A DNA stretch of 64,000 bases from Hyposmocoma kahamanoa (GCF_003589595.1 NW_020653770.1:511104-575103); one strand, 5' to 3'; positions 1 through 11,525 are shown, numbered from the stretch's first letter. Numbers and translations: made by a program. Notes: a model not told the origin generated them from the sequence alone.

Positions 1-5
1 CCTCA

Positions 6-378
6 CTAGGGGATCAGGCGAGTAGTGAACTGCCTTCGCCTTCTCCCCGTACGTCTGCGCCGAAGCGGGTGCGCGTCTGCCGCGTCCTCGCGCACCCGCT
101 CCGCAGCCCCCTTTTGCGACATAACCTCTCCGCAAAAGGAGGCCACCGCCTCCCAGGACTCCTCGCTACCGAACACGGCGGCAACCACGCTCGGCAGTGA
201 GAGGTCCTGCCCTATTGTCCCCGTCAGGGTACGGCGCTGCTCATCCACTCTACGAGGACAGGATGATCGCCCCTATGGTACGAGCTCCATAGCTCCAGAG
301 GGATCCGCCAAGCTCTCTTTCCACCGATCCCGCATGCGCTGTGACAGGAGGCGGCGCTCCCGCTCGACCTCTTGGGGA
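6..378 (-). pseudogene. R1-type LINE, C-terminal end of ORF2 (relic)
   Basis: The minus strand reads the end of an R1-clade reverse transcriptase protein. First comes a run of the type EVERERRLL..RDRWKESLADPS (378 to about 300). A frame change leads to GARTIGAI (about 280-260). Then comes EQRRTLTGTIGQDLSLPSVV, followed by the basic RRRRTGRRRR tail ending at 6. From family knowledge, a stretch of roughly 50-60 residues (HGALTF..HGCFG plus the cysteine-rich part) should lie between GARTIGAI and EQRR; it is missing here. The unit is therefore an internally deleted, frameshifted relic. The GC content is clearly higher than in the rest of the window, as expected for R1-type coding sequence. Confidence 0.7.
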
Positions 379-493
379 ACAGGGAAAAGAAAAACTCACA
401 CTGCTAAACGAGGGTACAATCTGTTTGGAGGCCGCGGGGACGCCCGAACCCCAAGGAGATGGCCACGCCAACCGGCAAGGTCGAGCATTCCGC

Positions 494-575
494 GCTGCCG
501 TATGCGTCCTCCTCGGTACTCCGCCGTGGGACCTTGAAGCCGAGGTCCTGGCAAAGGTCCACGCCTACCAGCGGG
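494..575 (+). pseudogene. R1-type LINE, upstream segment in inverted orientation
   Basis: The plus strand encodes a segment around the motif PPWDLEAEVLA. In R1-type ORF2 this lies just before the segment found on the opposite strand at 300-378. The piece is therefore the same element turned around: 5' part inverted, 3' part in the original direction. The 3' limit is unclear; a GC-rich stretch continues to about 770 without recognisable coding sequence. Confidence 0.6.
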
Positions 576-1247
576 GAAGGGTTGTCAGTGTGTTCGACGG
601 CGCGTGTTTTCCATACAAACTGAGGTACTTCAGTAGAACGTTAAAAGACGCAGCTCCGCGCTCCATCGCGGGGCGCGGTGCAGTGTGATAATCGCCTTAG
701 ATGGTTCCTGTGCGCACAGGGACCCTCATAGAGCCCCTTCCCGCATAATCAAGAGGTTGATAGGGAGGGGCACTATAAATAAAACTTATGTAGAAAGATA
801 TAGGACTGTAAGATGGTCAAATATTGTTTTGATAAACCCAAAAAACTTTGGGCAGCTGTTCTAAATTAATGACTCCGTAAAATTAAGCAAATAAATTCAT
901 GGCAACATTAAAAGCAATTCAGGTCTGCCGCCGCTGAGCATGCAAATGATGTCGTCTCACCGACATTGTTTCGGGAGCTAATTGAGATGTAAAGCGGCCC
1001 AATGGCGCTGATGCTAAACGGTGATAATTGCTGCGTACGAAAATGTCACGGAGACTAGGTTACTGCTTGTTTTGTGATATTATGATTTAATTTTGTAGTT
1101 AGGAATAGTGTATTTATTACTAAATTACTACATAGCAAAAAGGTTGACTGTTGCGCGTTAACTTACTATTTCTATACTTACTTAATTTGCTGTTATATGA
1201 TGTCACTGTAATTGTATGTGCAATAAAAACTATTTCATTCATTCAAG
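576..1247. other. No gene seen
   Basis: GC-rich to about 770, then abruptly AT-rich. I see no coding pattern, RNA gene or clear repeat, apart from an AATAAA-like string near 1222. Confidence 0.5.
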
Positions 1248-3152
1248 TTGAAAATAATCTTTATTTCATGAAATCGTCACAATGGTTAAACTCTCCCGCT
1301 CATTTGTAAGGCAGATTCCCCTGAAAAGAATAAGCAAGAAACTCTAGCGGTTGCTCTTTGTAAGTAACATTTGTACACATTCAACATTCACAATATATTC
1401 TTTTTTGTTTTGAAACATCAGAGATCGATCGACTATCTCCATGAGCTAAACGAGTTACTACCACGGATTTTTGTCATCCAAGTACGCAGAAGTTGTATAA
1501 TAATCTTTAGTATAAAGTTTTTGTTTCACTAGTCTTAAACCTCGTAAAAGGCAAATTTTGTATATCAACCGGAATCTTGTTATAGAAGCGTACACATTGC
1601 CCCTTAAATGATTTTTTGACTTTGTGAAAACGACTATCAAGAACAGCTAATTTATTTTTATTCCTCATATTAATTAATGTTATGTCTGTCACTATATTTC
1701 TTAAAAAAATTACTATTCCTCTTAACATAAATTACATTTTAATAACTGTACTGTGAGGCTAGAGTAAGAATGTTAATTTCCTTAAACTTATCTCTCAAGG
1801 ATACTTTGGGGCCCAGATTGTAAATTGCCCTAACCGCACGTTTCTGCAAGATTCTATTGATATCGGCGGCATTACCCCAAAGCAAAATGCCGTATGTCAT
1901 TACACTGTGATGAAGTAAACTAATCTAGCGGTCTGAAATTTTCCGTATTTTTTTTAATTGCGTACTCTGCAGAGAGAGCCATTTTGATAACTTACTTATA
2001 TGGGGACCCATTGCAATTTAGCATCTAACGTTATACCTAGAAATACAACTGTATCCACAAGATTCAATTTTTCGTTTCTAACTACAATGTCTCTAACATT
2101 GGGTAATGTAAATTTCACACAATTTTTTTTTCTCATTAAGGAGTAGGTTATTAATAGCAAACCAATCAACTACATTAGATATAGCATTGGTCACATCGTC
2201 GTAGGAACATTTGTGCCTTTTAACTTTAAATACTAAGGAAGTATCATCAGCAAACAATAATATCTCATGTTTTATACCTTCCATGAGGCTAGGTAAGTCA
2301 TTAATATACACTAAAAACAAAAATGGGCCTAGAATTGAACCTTGAGGGACATCCATGCTAATTGCAGACCCTGATGATCTCGTACCGTTAACGTCGACCC
2401 TCTGTACCCTACTACGCAAATACGATTTAAGAAGGTCGTGGTCACGTCCCGCTACACCATAATGGCGAAGTTTCCTGACCAGTGTATCATGGTGCACTCA
2501 ATCAAAAGCCTTGGAAAGGTCACACCAATAGCATCATGTGAGACTTCCCATGCATAAAATATATGATTAATCAACTCGACACCAGCATCGGTTATAGAGC
2601 GACCCCGAGTGAAACCAAATTGTGTAGGAGACATAAGTTATTACTATAAAAATGTGCACACATCTGATTTAGAATATTTTTTAAATAATTTTCAAATATT
2701 TTACTGAGAGTTGGTAGTATTGATATAGGTCTGAAATTGGTGGAGTCAGAAATACTACCAAATTTGAAAAGTGGAATAACTTTACTTTGATTCATGAGGT
2801 CAGGGAAGACACCATCATCAACACATTTATTAAAGACACAGGCTAAGTAAGGCGCAATACAATCAATTATAGAACTGATTACTCTGACTGAAAGACCATC
2901 AAGATCAGCAGTGTTTTTCATGTTTATAGACGTAAAGGCTTTAACAATGTCATTTGGAAATACATGACAGAACCTTAAATAAGTGATACTAACCGCATTA
3001 TTTTCTTTTAGTAAGGATTCAGCGGCGGTGGGAAATGAATTTAACAACTTAGTAGTCAAAATTGGAATGTCAGTACAAAAAAAATTCTGTCGTCTGTGTT
3101 TACAATTTTGTCATTAAATCTTAGTTGAAAATCTAAGTTACGAGGTTTGATT
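1248..3152 (-). pseudogene. Non-LTR retrotransposon family A/B, copy A (truncated, frameshifted)
   Basis: Read on the minus strand this matches, base by base over long stretches, the better copy at 46980-49457. It begins (5' truncated) at about 3152, inside the linker before the RT. It carries the finger region (3059-2592), the palm with FGFTRGRS, a GS..VPQGSILGP motif and FADDTSL (2497-2093), and the C-terminal region (1728-1458) ending in the same DDKNPW. Several indels and a damaged 1730-2090 stretch break the frame. No endonuclease is left. The 3' UTR (1457-1248) lacks the terminal TTTTGA repeats seen in copy B and has a small deletion before its AATAAA. Clade is uncertain: it resembles Jockey/CR1-group LINEs. 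Confidence 0.88.
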
Positions 3153-3246
3153 CATTCATTACTATCCTACCAAACATAATATAATATTAAATACGGCAAA
3201 TATTTAACTGTATATTCTTTAAATAGAAGTAAAACTCGTTAACATT

Positions 3247-3430
3247 ACCTATTTCTGCCGCCAAGCAGTAATGTGAGCATTAATGCGTTCCGGTTTTGAA
3301 GGATAAGGGTGCTAGTGAAATTACAGGCACGTAGGATTTGTCAATGAACGTCACTGCAACTGTTATGAACAGACGTGTCGCTAACCACCAGGTGCGCGAC
3401 TTGTTCGTCTCGTGACTTGGTATCATTAAA
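3247..3430 (+). repeat. Repeat R copy (internally deleted)
   Basis: Starts with CTATTTCTGCCGCCAAGCAG and ends near GACTTGGTAT, the two ends shared by about a dozen copies in this window. The middle part (GGGTGACGGGCGCAGTGGCA in other copies) is missing. Confidence 0.8.
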
Positions 3431-3799
3431 AAAAATCTTAACATGGAAGAAAAGAAATAGGAAAAATGATCTAGTTTCCTTATTACATTCATCTAACATA
3501 TGTGATATTTATTTTTGTTACAGTTTGTGACAGTAGCTGTTAATTATTAACCGTTATTATTTTGGTTCCCCATGTCTATACACAAAGGGGCAAAAACCAA
3601 ACTTTTGTATTCAATTTCAAGGTTTTTTTGAAAGGAGAGAGGGCTATCATCTTCTCTCGGGGTAAAGAAGGTTCTGGATTTCTAGATGCCAGGGCGATAT
3701 TCTATAACACTGCCGAATAGAGGCAAACAAAGAGCGCCGGCATCAGAGCACAAAAGGTATTTTGATTTTTTTTTTTCTTTAACACCTTGCAAAATGTAA

Positions 3800-3895
3800 T
3801 TGACAAGTCTCAAGTGCCTGTAATTTCACCTTTAAGCTTTAAAACCGGATCGCAGTTCACACTCTTACTACTGCTTGGCGGCAGAAACCGATAAT
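3800..3895 (-). repeat. Repeat R fragment
   Basis: Contains TGCCTGTAATTTCACC followed by CTGCTTGGCGGCAGAAA, which is the reverse of the R copies on the plus strand. Only the half bearing the TGCCGCCAAG end is present. Confidence 0.75.
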
Positions 3896-4424
3896 GTATT
3901 ATTTCTCCAAAGGTATAGAAAACTGAAACTCTCAACTAGCACATTTTCCTTCTATGTCATCCAAAATGACGCCCCTCTAACAATCATTCTACTTTTTGTA
4001 CAGTGTTGCCATTTTGAAAAATAATTCTGTAAATATTCCAAAAAAGGAATATTTCCCAACAAATAATATATTGAAAAAATAATTATTTCAGTTCTACACA
4101 AAAATCATGTAAACTCTACATAAGCTTTCATCATAACGACAGTAAACCACCTGACAACTTAAGGACAGAACCTGAGAGGGTAATATTGCTTAAAAGCAAT
4201 ACTTGAGTGCCACTCACGACCCTAATATAGTTCTTGTTAAATTCTACCTTCACCTGTCTCAGCAACTGAACTTTCCTTGACCAGCCTCCAATAGTAGTTA
4301 TTACAGATGGACTATGTGATTGAGTAGGCTATTTACCAGTCTTTCTTTTGAATATAATTAATATTAATTAATTCTGATGTAGACGTAGATGCTTTCGAGA
4401 TGTGGTGTTGGAGAAGGATCCTGG
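3896..4424. other. No gene seen
   Basis: AT-rich intergenic sequence. No open frame with coding character and no recognisable repeat. Confidence 0.5.
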
Positions 4425-4690
4425 AGCAGTAGAGCTCCTTGTGAGAGAGTTCATCCAGGGAAGTACTGCCACATGTCAGCATTTCCGTGTTCCGATTCAG
4501 AAGAGTAAGGGTGCTGGTGAAATTACAGGCACATGAGATTTGTCAACTTATGACTCAGGGTAACGGGCGCAGTGGCAGTTCCCCCAAGATCTTTGCGATT
4601 TAAAGCTCTGAATGGATCAACAGCTATAAGCGTGTAGCTAACCATCAGGCGCACGACTTGTTCGTCCTGTCACTTGATATTTAAAAAAAA
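4425..4690 (+). repeat. Repeat R copy
   Basis: Begins with the extended left end CAGTAGAGCTCCTTGTGAGA and runs through GGGTGCTGGTGAAATTACAG, GTGACGGGCGCAGTGGCAG and the GACTTGTTCGTCC end. The TGCCGCCAAGCAGT part is degraded in this copy. Confidence 0.8.
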
Positions 4691-4702
4691 AATACTCCGT
4701 AT

Positions 4703-5036
4703 ACCGTGGATTGCTAGAAGGACAACAATGCATAATTGAGCAGCTTAATATCGCGGTTAGACTTTCCACAGTATGCTACCTGATAATTCTAAAGTATTTT
4801 GGTCATAGTGTTCGCCGACAACCAGACAACCTTGACAAACTGATTGTGGTGGGTAAGTTGGAGGGAAAGACACTCCGCGGTCGATCACCTAGCCGATGGA
4901 ATGACCAAGTGACCGCCCTAACTGACCTCGCTATAACAACTGCCCTGAGAGACGCGGAAGACAGAATCAGATGGAAGAAAATCGTCCATAAAGTCTCGCA
5001 AATATTTCGGGGACACAACCTTCACCAATAAAGATG
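4703..5036 (+). pseudogene. RTE-like LINE, C-terminal end of ORF2
   Basis: The frame at 4711-5031 has the typical terminal pattern of RTE-type endonuclease/reverse-transcriptase proteins: LKYFGHSVRRQPDNLDKLIV, then GK.EGK..RGRSPSRWNDQV, then ALRDAEDR.RWKKIV, and a stop at 5031. No RT core lies upstream, so it is a 5'-truncated tail. A second minus-strand copy of the same tail is at 16900-17115. Confidence 0.75.
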
Positions 5037-5189
5037 AAGAATTCTTTTGAAATACTTAGAAGCTATTTGGACAGTCCAGTATCAAAATTCAGCAAAGAAT
5101 CCTGTATGATAACGTTTTTGGCTTACAAAGTATCACTTTATTACCATTTTCGTTCAAAAGATTTCAGTATCCGGCACGTTAGTCAATGA

Positions 5190-5360
5190 ACTAAGGTTTA
5201 TTTTTATTTGTGTCGCGTATGTTTGTTTTTTCAAACAAACCAACGTTCCGGCCCTTTACAGGTCCGACGTATGGCGACCCCATGGTGAGTTAGCCGTGGC
5301 CATGGTTCGAGCTTGATTTAGATCTGAAAAAATTGTTTCATTTCCTATGCGTATTCTTAA
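5190..5360 (-). repeat. Dispersed repeat with AACGTCGG-like core
   Basis: Shares a run of motifs with 61345-61510 on the opposite strand: a cap resembling TTTGTTTTTTCAAACAAAC, the AACGT core, a GATTTA..TC.GAAAAA stretch and TTTCATTTCCTATG. Two copies show it is a repeat. I cannot name its class; it may be a LINE or SINE end. Confidence 0.5.
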
Positions 5361-5404
5361 CCATGACAGTCTATATCTCTATAGTCATCTATAGTTGAAT
5401 TACG

Positions 5405-5615
5405 TACACATTTGACATAATTATTAATAACAAATGTCGAAGACTTAGGGAAATTCGGACCTGTACCACTCACACACTGACATTCCGTGCCAATTAGGTC
5501 ACGGAACGAACCAGCTGACTTTACGCATTTTTCTATATGCTTCTTGCAGATCTTTGCTTTTTGGATTTTAACGACTTTTTTTGCCGTAGCTCCATCATGA
5601 GAAATGAATCCATGG
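5405..5615 (-). repeat. tRNA-derived SINE S2 (diverged)
   Basis: Same order of blocks as the better copies at 18928-19150 (minus) and 20600-20820 (plus): ATTATTAATA..CAAA, a damaged tRNA-like head, CACGGAACGAACCAGC, and a tail with CTTCTTGCAGATCTTTG and AACGACTTTTTTTGCCGTAG. The B box is too eroded to recognise here. Confidence 0.6.
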
Positions 5616-7605
5616 GGTCAAATGAATTGTTCTAAGTGTTTTGACCTTTGTTATTAATAATTACAACAAAGTAGTGGAAATCGCACAAAAAATAATTAAA
5701 TATCATGGTAAAGCGTCGTGACATTCGTTAAACTAAAAATCACATTTGACATGTTTATTTCATTATTAATTTGTCTCAAATAAATAGTTTAGCTTTTTTA
5801 TTTCTATGTGAACTTCTACAGAAGAAAGGAAAAAAGGATGTTATTGGAAGAAAGGATGTTATAAGTAAATCACATTAATAAAATAACATCCTAAATAAAA
5901 CACACTGTCGTGTAATGTACACACACTACGTATATTGTGACGGAATTGTTCGTGCCTCCCTCCGGTGCTAGTTATCCCGGATAACTACCGGACTTCGTTG
6001 TGGTCACAAAATGTACCGCAGGGATTTTGTAACTACATTTTACATACATGGGTACCAGTGCAGACTCTGTAGCGGTTATTATCTTTGAAACGCAACAATG
6101 GCAAAATAAGTTTTATTTAAAGCGTTTTTCATATAGGGTGATGGCACCAATGATTATTAGTATCTTTAAATTTAAAATATTTTTTTGTTTTTAAACACAT
6201 ATTCAATATTGATTACTTTGCTTGACAGATATAATCCTCAAGAAAGATGCTGTAGTATGTTTCATAAAAAACCTGGTATAATTATTACCAAAAAATCTAA
6301 AATCAGAATTTCTCTAAATCTCCAGTAATGAATGACAAACATTCACTAATTAACTAACCAATAATCGACACTCACAATAATGAACAACCTATAATTTATT
6401 TTATTATTACAAACATTTATTACGTCAAGTGTCATGTGTTACGCAGTGTACTTTAAGTTGCTTGGATACGTGAAGGCAAATCATGTGGTTTCGATGATAT
6501 AGCATCCCAGCTTAGTCGACAGAGACACCGCAAAAATAGCACTCCTGAAACTCGGTTACTACGCAACGTCGTAGCACTTTGCTACGACGCTTAATGCTAC
6601 GGCACTTGTAATTAACATTTCAATTTTTATTTCACTAACGTATACACTTTTCTAATTTAGGACAAATTGGTTACTAAGGACGGCAAATAGGCAATCACGC
6701 ACAGGGTTCCCCCAAATTCAAATTTTTGGATTTTAATGGCCCGTACTTTTGTAATTGCTCAATTTAGCCGGTGTGGCATACAATGGTCCCACTTGCGAGG
6801 CAGTTAAAAAAAGGAAAATTAGGCTTTAAAACGGTATAGTTTATACGTGCTATATTTACAAAATGTTAAGTACATAACCTCGAAAAACAATCTTGGAATA
6901 TATTTTTTAGTATTAAAGCGTTTTGCTTGAATTTATGCATGAATGAAACAAAAAGTGTTTTTTTTTTATTTATATACGCAATTTTATCTAAGAGCATATA
7001 TGTTTTAAAAAGGATGAAAGAACTAAAACAACTATAATAACATTTACATATAAAAGGTTTAATAAATAAAATTACGACTTTCCGCGCGTCGAGGCGGTGG
7101 TGGCCAAATGGGTTCATCGTCTGCGCTCAAAGCGGGCGTCTGCCGGGAGAGTAAAAAATTTAAAAATCATTATCCATCCTAACATCAAATGATAAATAGT
7201 ATAATATTTTCTATCGAGGGACTAAAACGAGCCAATACGGGGTAGGTGGACTTTTAGTCTCGAGGTGAAACCTTTACTTTTCACTTCGTTTGCGAAAAAA
7301 AAACTTCGCGGTATTTTTTTTTCCCACCAGGAAGATATAGAACAAACGTACTAAAGCGGGAATAACATGGCGCCACCGTCTATGCGGAAAATGTACGCAA
7401 CTAAAACCGAGCGTACTACTGGCTGAATGAGTTTGTTCACTCGAAGTAAATTAAAAAATTTGGTACTATATACTCCCTAGGGATTAAAAGGTGCACTTTA
7501 CTCCCTCTACATAAGGCTATATTGACGTACTTTTAAAGCATGAGAAGTGAAATATACCATCTAGTTTTGCAGCACGTTATAATACCACTTACGAGTAAAT
7601 AATAT
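5616..7605. other. No gene seen
   Basis: Long AT-rich stretch without coding character. One perfect 17-base palindrome, AGTTATCCCGGATAACT, lies near 5973-5989. The open frame at 6866-7117 (minus) is low-complexity. Confidence 0.5.
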
Positions 7606-7607
7606 TA

Positions 7608-7630
7608 GGGGTTAAAGTATGAAATTGCCG
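7608..7630 (+). repeat. Mariner left TIR
   Basis: 23 bases that are the exact reverse complement of 8863-8885. Presumed transposase binding end. Confidence 0.95.
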
Positions 7631-7790
7631 TTTTATTGCAATAGGTTCTTTGAATTTTCATAGAATCTTCATGGTTTGAGGTTTTCGAATGAAAGTTTTT
7701 TCAAATGGTTTCTGTGATTTTTTTTTTTAAATTTGAAACATTTGAATATCGACTTTCAATTGTTTTTGTTATTCAATTTAGACAAGAAAG

Positions 7791-8810
7791 ATGGATACTG
7801 CGAAAATTCGAGTGATTTTTGAATACGAGTTCCGACGCGGAACTAACGCGGCAGAAACAGCCCGCAATATCAATGCTGCGTTTGGAGAGGGGTCTACTAA
7901 TGAACGCACTGTGCGATTTTGGTTTAAACGCTTTCGTGATGGAAATTTCGACTTAAAGAACGAGCCACGAGGAAGACCGCCCACACAGGTGAATAACGAT
8001 GAATTAAGAGAGATAGTGGAAGCCGATCCTAGTCAAACTACCCAGGAATTAGCGGCATGGTTTAACGTTACCTTACCCACAATATTGACTCACTTGCGTC
8101 AAATCAATAAAATAAAAAAATACGAAAAATGGGTGCCTCATGATTTGACTGATCTGCAGAAAGAAACGCGTGTTGAAACTTGTGTTGCCTTGTTGAACCG
8201 GTACAGAAATGAAGGAATATTGGATCGAATTGTAACATGTGATGAAAAGTGGATTCTTTATGATAACCGGAAAAGAAAAATGCAATGGCTGACCCCAGGT
8301 CAAATGCCACAACAGTGTCCTAAAGCAAAACTTACCAATAAAAAGGTAATGGTAACTGTTTGGTGGTCTCAGCATGGTGTTATTCACTATAGTTTTCTCC
8401 GATCTGGTCAAGCAATAACGGCAGATGTCTATTGTGCCGAACTCCGAACCATGTTGACAAAACTAGCAGTAAAACAGCCCCGACTCATGAATCGATCTTC
8501 ACCATTATTGCTCCACGACAACGCGAGACCTCACACAGCACGAGAAACCATTTTGACCCTTCAGGAACTGCAGTTAGAAACCATTCGTCATCCTCCGTAT
8601 TCACCAGACCTTGCTCCAACGGACTACCATTTTTTTCGTGAGTTGGACAATTATCTACGTGACAAGAAGTTTTCTTCCCAGGATGCAGTACAAAATGCTT
8701 TCACACTGTTTGTGCAGTCTACATCGTCGGAGTTCTATCGCAAAGGCATTAATAACCTTCCCATTAGATGGCAGCAATGTATAGATAATAATGGCAACTA
8801 TTTTGATTAA
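7791..8810 (+). CDS. Mariner transposase, DD34D, apparently intact
   Basis: A 339-residue protein, the usual length for mariner. It acts in the nucleus, cutting the element ends and pasting the element into a TA site. Residues 1-105 hold the paired helix-turn-helix DNA-binding region with a GRPP linker at 61-64. WVPHDL lies at 114-119. The catalytic aspartates are D151 (TCDEKW), D243 (HDNARPH) and D278 (SPDLAPTDYHFF). The spacing between the last two is 34 residues, as the family demands. The protein ends in NGNYFD. The sequence is of the cecropia/mellifera kind (the group that includes human Hsmar1), by resemblance only. The start is the first ATG, 160 bases inside the left TIR. No stop or frameshift is present, unlike every other transposase in the window. 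Confidence 0.96.
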   Translation: MDTAKIRVIFEYEFRRGTNAAETARNINAAFGEGSTNERTVRFWFKRFRDGNFDLKNEPRGRPPTQVNNDELREIVEADPSQTTQELAAWFNVTLPTILTHLRQINKIKKYEKWVPHDLTDLQKETRVETCVALLNRYRNEGILDRIVTCDEKWILYDNRKRKMQWLTPGQMPQQCPKAKLTNKKVMVTVWWSQHGVIHYSFLRSGQAITADVYCAELRTMLTKLAVKQPRLMNRSSPLLLHDNARPHTARETILTLQELQLETIRHPPYSPDLAPTDYHFFRELDNYLRDKKFSSQDAVQNAFTLFVQSTSSEFYRKGINNLPIRWQQCIDNNGNYFD

Positions 8811-8862
8811 ATAAATTTGTTAAAAATTTAAAAAATAAACAATTTAGATTTTCAGTACAAAT

Positions 8863-8885
8863 CGGCAATTTCATACTTTAACCCC
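8863..8885 (+). repeat. Mariner right TIR
   Basis: Exact inverted copy of 7608-7630, followed by TA. Confidence 0.95.
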
Positions 8886-8887
8886 TA

Positions 8888-9744
8888 TTATTATGTTGAC
8901 GCTGAAAAATAGAAGCGAGAAACCAAAAACAATTAAAGCGCCACCTGTTGTAGTTTCACGAAACCATCTCATACTTCAGAACCCTGCGACATTATACAAC
9001 GCCGTCTAGCGTTGAATTAACGGAACCTCTTGCGATTAAACTTTGCTGTGAGGTTCCGCTACGCATGGATAGATGGCAGTATTGCTTATCTTATAATACT
9101 GTCATCTAGTAAAGGGGTAAAGAGACAACCTTATTAGGGAGTAGTTAAGAATTTAGTTCTGTAATTTGTCAATAGGTGGCTGATGGGTAAAATAGAAAAT
9201 TTTTTGGAGCATCTCAAAGTATTTTTAGGTTATATTTTATAAGCTCTATGTTACATGAGCATCCTCATGTATTCATTTCTGTGGTCATCAATAAGTCCCC
9301 TATAAAGCAATGTTTGGAAAAACCTAAATTCATCAGTGGACTATTACAGACTGCTTTTTAGTTTTTTACTAAAGTATCGAAAGTACACTGCATTAACGTA
9401 AGGAACAATGACCTTCTTATCCTCCCTCCGATGAAATACACCATCTTTGACTATAGTGCTTATGTACGGTTCAGACTTTATTAACTTCCGATAAATATGA
9501 AAGGTTTAAATGGTAATCAATTCAAAGAAATGGCTAATTAACAATGTCTTCTACAATTTAATTTTTATTCATTTATGTACATATAAACTGTAGTATATCA
9601 ATGGTTTTCGAGAATAACGAATTAGTCGTATATACCGCGCAAAACTAACTAAAAGTGTATCGGCCTAATATTGTAAATTGATTATTTGGACCAATGGAAC
9701 GCCCGGTATCTTATTTTATTTATTATTTTAGAAAAGCAGCGATA
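8888..9744. other. No gene seen
   Basis: AT-rich. A hairpin-capable pair, TAGATGGCAGTAT and ATACTGTCATCTA, lies around 9070-9110. No coding sequence. Confidence 0.5.
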
Positions 9745-9895
9745 TTTCAAATCCTGCATCACGGGTGCCATGAACACACGCATAGACTACTACAAATTAC
9801 AACCAAAATCACAAGAGAAATACACGTAGATCATACAAATATGTTTCCCGGCCCGGGAATCGAACCCGGGACCTCTGCGTGTCATTACTTTGTCT
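9745..9895 (-). repeat. tRNA-derived SINE S1 (truncated)
   Basis: On the minus strand it carries the B-box-like GGTTCGATTCCCGGGCCGGG, then ACATATTTGTATGATCTACG and the CATGGCACCCGTGATG region shared with copies at 11305, 12947, 24740 and 37488. The 5' (A-box) end is replaced by other sequence. Confidence 0.75.
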
Positions 9896-11304
9896 TAAAA
9901 TTACAATGTACACCAAACTTGGATAAGAACTGTAAGTCAAACTGCATGTAACACCTTTATTTCATCGGTTCATACTATATGTTTCTGACTTCTGTGAACT
10001 TAGACAAGTGTTAACGTTATTGATTTTCGACGGCCCTACTCGAACGCCTACTGGGTATTATCTACGTAAAAGATATTATAACGTTGCAATAAATAAAAGA
10101 AATAATAGTATACTAAATATGCGTAATATTGAAGAAAAATAGAATACATTTTCTACGATTAACACCTCTAGTTGAAGGTAGAAAATTTCAACTAAAGTCA
10201 TGCCCTGAGGCACCGGGGACAGTAAGCTCGCAACGTTTCTCTTTGTTTGCCCTTTTGTCTTTATTGTATTACCAAAAGGATGTATTGTTTTGTCATTTCC
10301 ACTGTCATACACGTTAATGGGCTGTGTTATACAAAAATATACTTTTAATAAATGGAAATTGTAATTTTGTATTGAGTCTCGAATGAATATTTCAAAGGAC
10401 CGCGCCACATGTACGATTTCACAATATATAATAAAATTTAACCATCAGTACCATTCATCATCACCGTCTTCAATCCGATAAACGATGTTTTTAAAAAACA
10501 AAATAAATGTGTATTTGACCTTCATCTCACGTGACGGAAAGTGACGATGAGATCGACGATGGAGCATGCCCACATAAATAATGCCTATTCACTATCGCTT
10601 TGAAAAGGCCCAAGTTATACCGTTTAGGTAATTAGTCTGCAGGTAAGAATTCTACTCCATCGCCGTTCGCCATGTAAATACGAAAGCAAAAAGTTTCACG
10701 CGAGACCTTACGCACATTCGATACCCTAAGATGCCTGACCCCCAAAAGCATTCAACAAAAAAGTGTAAAGGTGGAATACATTATTTATTTATTGTTGAAA
10801 TTTATGTAATATAATTAAAGATTAAATTGGCTTAAAAAGTTTCTTACAACGTCAGTCTTACATATGCGTACCGCTGGGCGCAGGTTCTCTCGAAAATTAC
10901 GGTTCAGACCATGGGCCAATAACTCAAGAAGACTGCTAATCGCGTTATAAGACAGCGTAGTCGGGTTTTTAATACCTGTTGGTACATCAGATGTCGCGAC
11001 AAATAGTTATTTTTGCACTAATTTTTTTGATATTGACGAGCTGCAGTTTATCAAAGTTGCTCTATTTTCTAGTGATAACAAACAAATCAACTAGATGGCG
11101 CTTATTGCACAGATTTTTTATAGAAAGATTAGCGCCATCTATCCATATTAGAAAGCGTTAATTTATAAATTAGTTTGTAAATTGTAACATACAATGCGAA
11201 CCATTGACATGCATATTTGTCAAAGTTAAGAAAATTATTTTTGTCATGATCAATATTTGAATAATATCACAAGAAAAAAAACTGACTTATTATATTTTGT
11301 TATA
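9896..11304. other. No gene seen
   Basis: AT-rich. The frames at 10076-10408 and 10129-10317 lack coding character. A 12-base stem around CTAGATGGCGCT and AGCGCCATCTA (about 11090-11145) may be the remnant of a small inverted-repeat element. Confidence 0.45.
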
Positions 11305-11525
11305 TTTTAACTGCCCCCATGGCCAAACGCTTACCATGCTATGACTGCCACGCAGAGGTCCCAGGTACAACTCCCGGGCCGGGAGAAATATTTGAATGAC
11401 CTACATTTATTTCTCTCGTGAGTTTGGGTCTAATTTGTGGTTGTCTATGTGTGTGTCCTTGGCACTCGCGGCACAGGGTTTCCCTAGTGCGGGACTATGT
11501 TGAGTGCGTGCGTTAATTATAATTT
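11305..11525 (+). repeat. tRNA-derived SINE S1
   Basis: Starts with CTGCCCCCATGGCCAAACGC (A-box-like), then the B-box region ACTCCCGGGCCGGGAG, followed by the family body ATTTCTCTCGTGAGTTTGGG and TCCCTAGTGCGGGACTATGT. Head resembles a Ser/Leu-type tRNA (GGCCGAACGG in better copies), so an RNA polymerase III origin is likely. Confidence 0.82.

Larger units (their letters stand above)
7608..8885 (+). mobile_element. Complete mariner element
   Basis: A 1278 bp unit with perfect 23 bp terminal inverted repeats (7608-7630 and 8863-8885, outer bases GGGGTTAAAGTATG) flanked on both sides by the TA dinucleotide (7606-7607, 8886-8887), as mariner insertion requires. It holds one uninterrupted transposase frame. 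Size, TIR length and TA duplication all match full-length mariners. Identical TIRs and an open frame suggest a recent insertion. Confidence 0.95.

Noticed and set aside
25..537. 170-codon plus-strand open frame at the left edge
   Set aside because: It is the antisense shadow of the GC-rich R1-type coding sequence.
3500..3600. Possible CRISPR or tandem array signal anywhere in the window
   Set aside because: Repeats are dispersed with no regular spacing, and the sequence is eukaryotic.
9845..9890. tRNA gene-like stretch with a perfect B box (likewise at 12960, 18090, 19740, 20710, 24900, 44180)
   Set aside because: No full cloverleaf or acceptor stem, and each is followed by a repeated body. 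They are SINE heads, not tRNA genes.
10076..10408. 110-codon minus-strand frame
   Set aside because: AT-rich, low-complexity composition, no domain, no splice or repeat context that supports coding.
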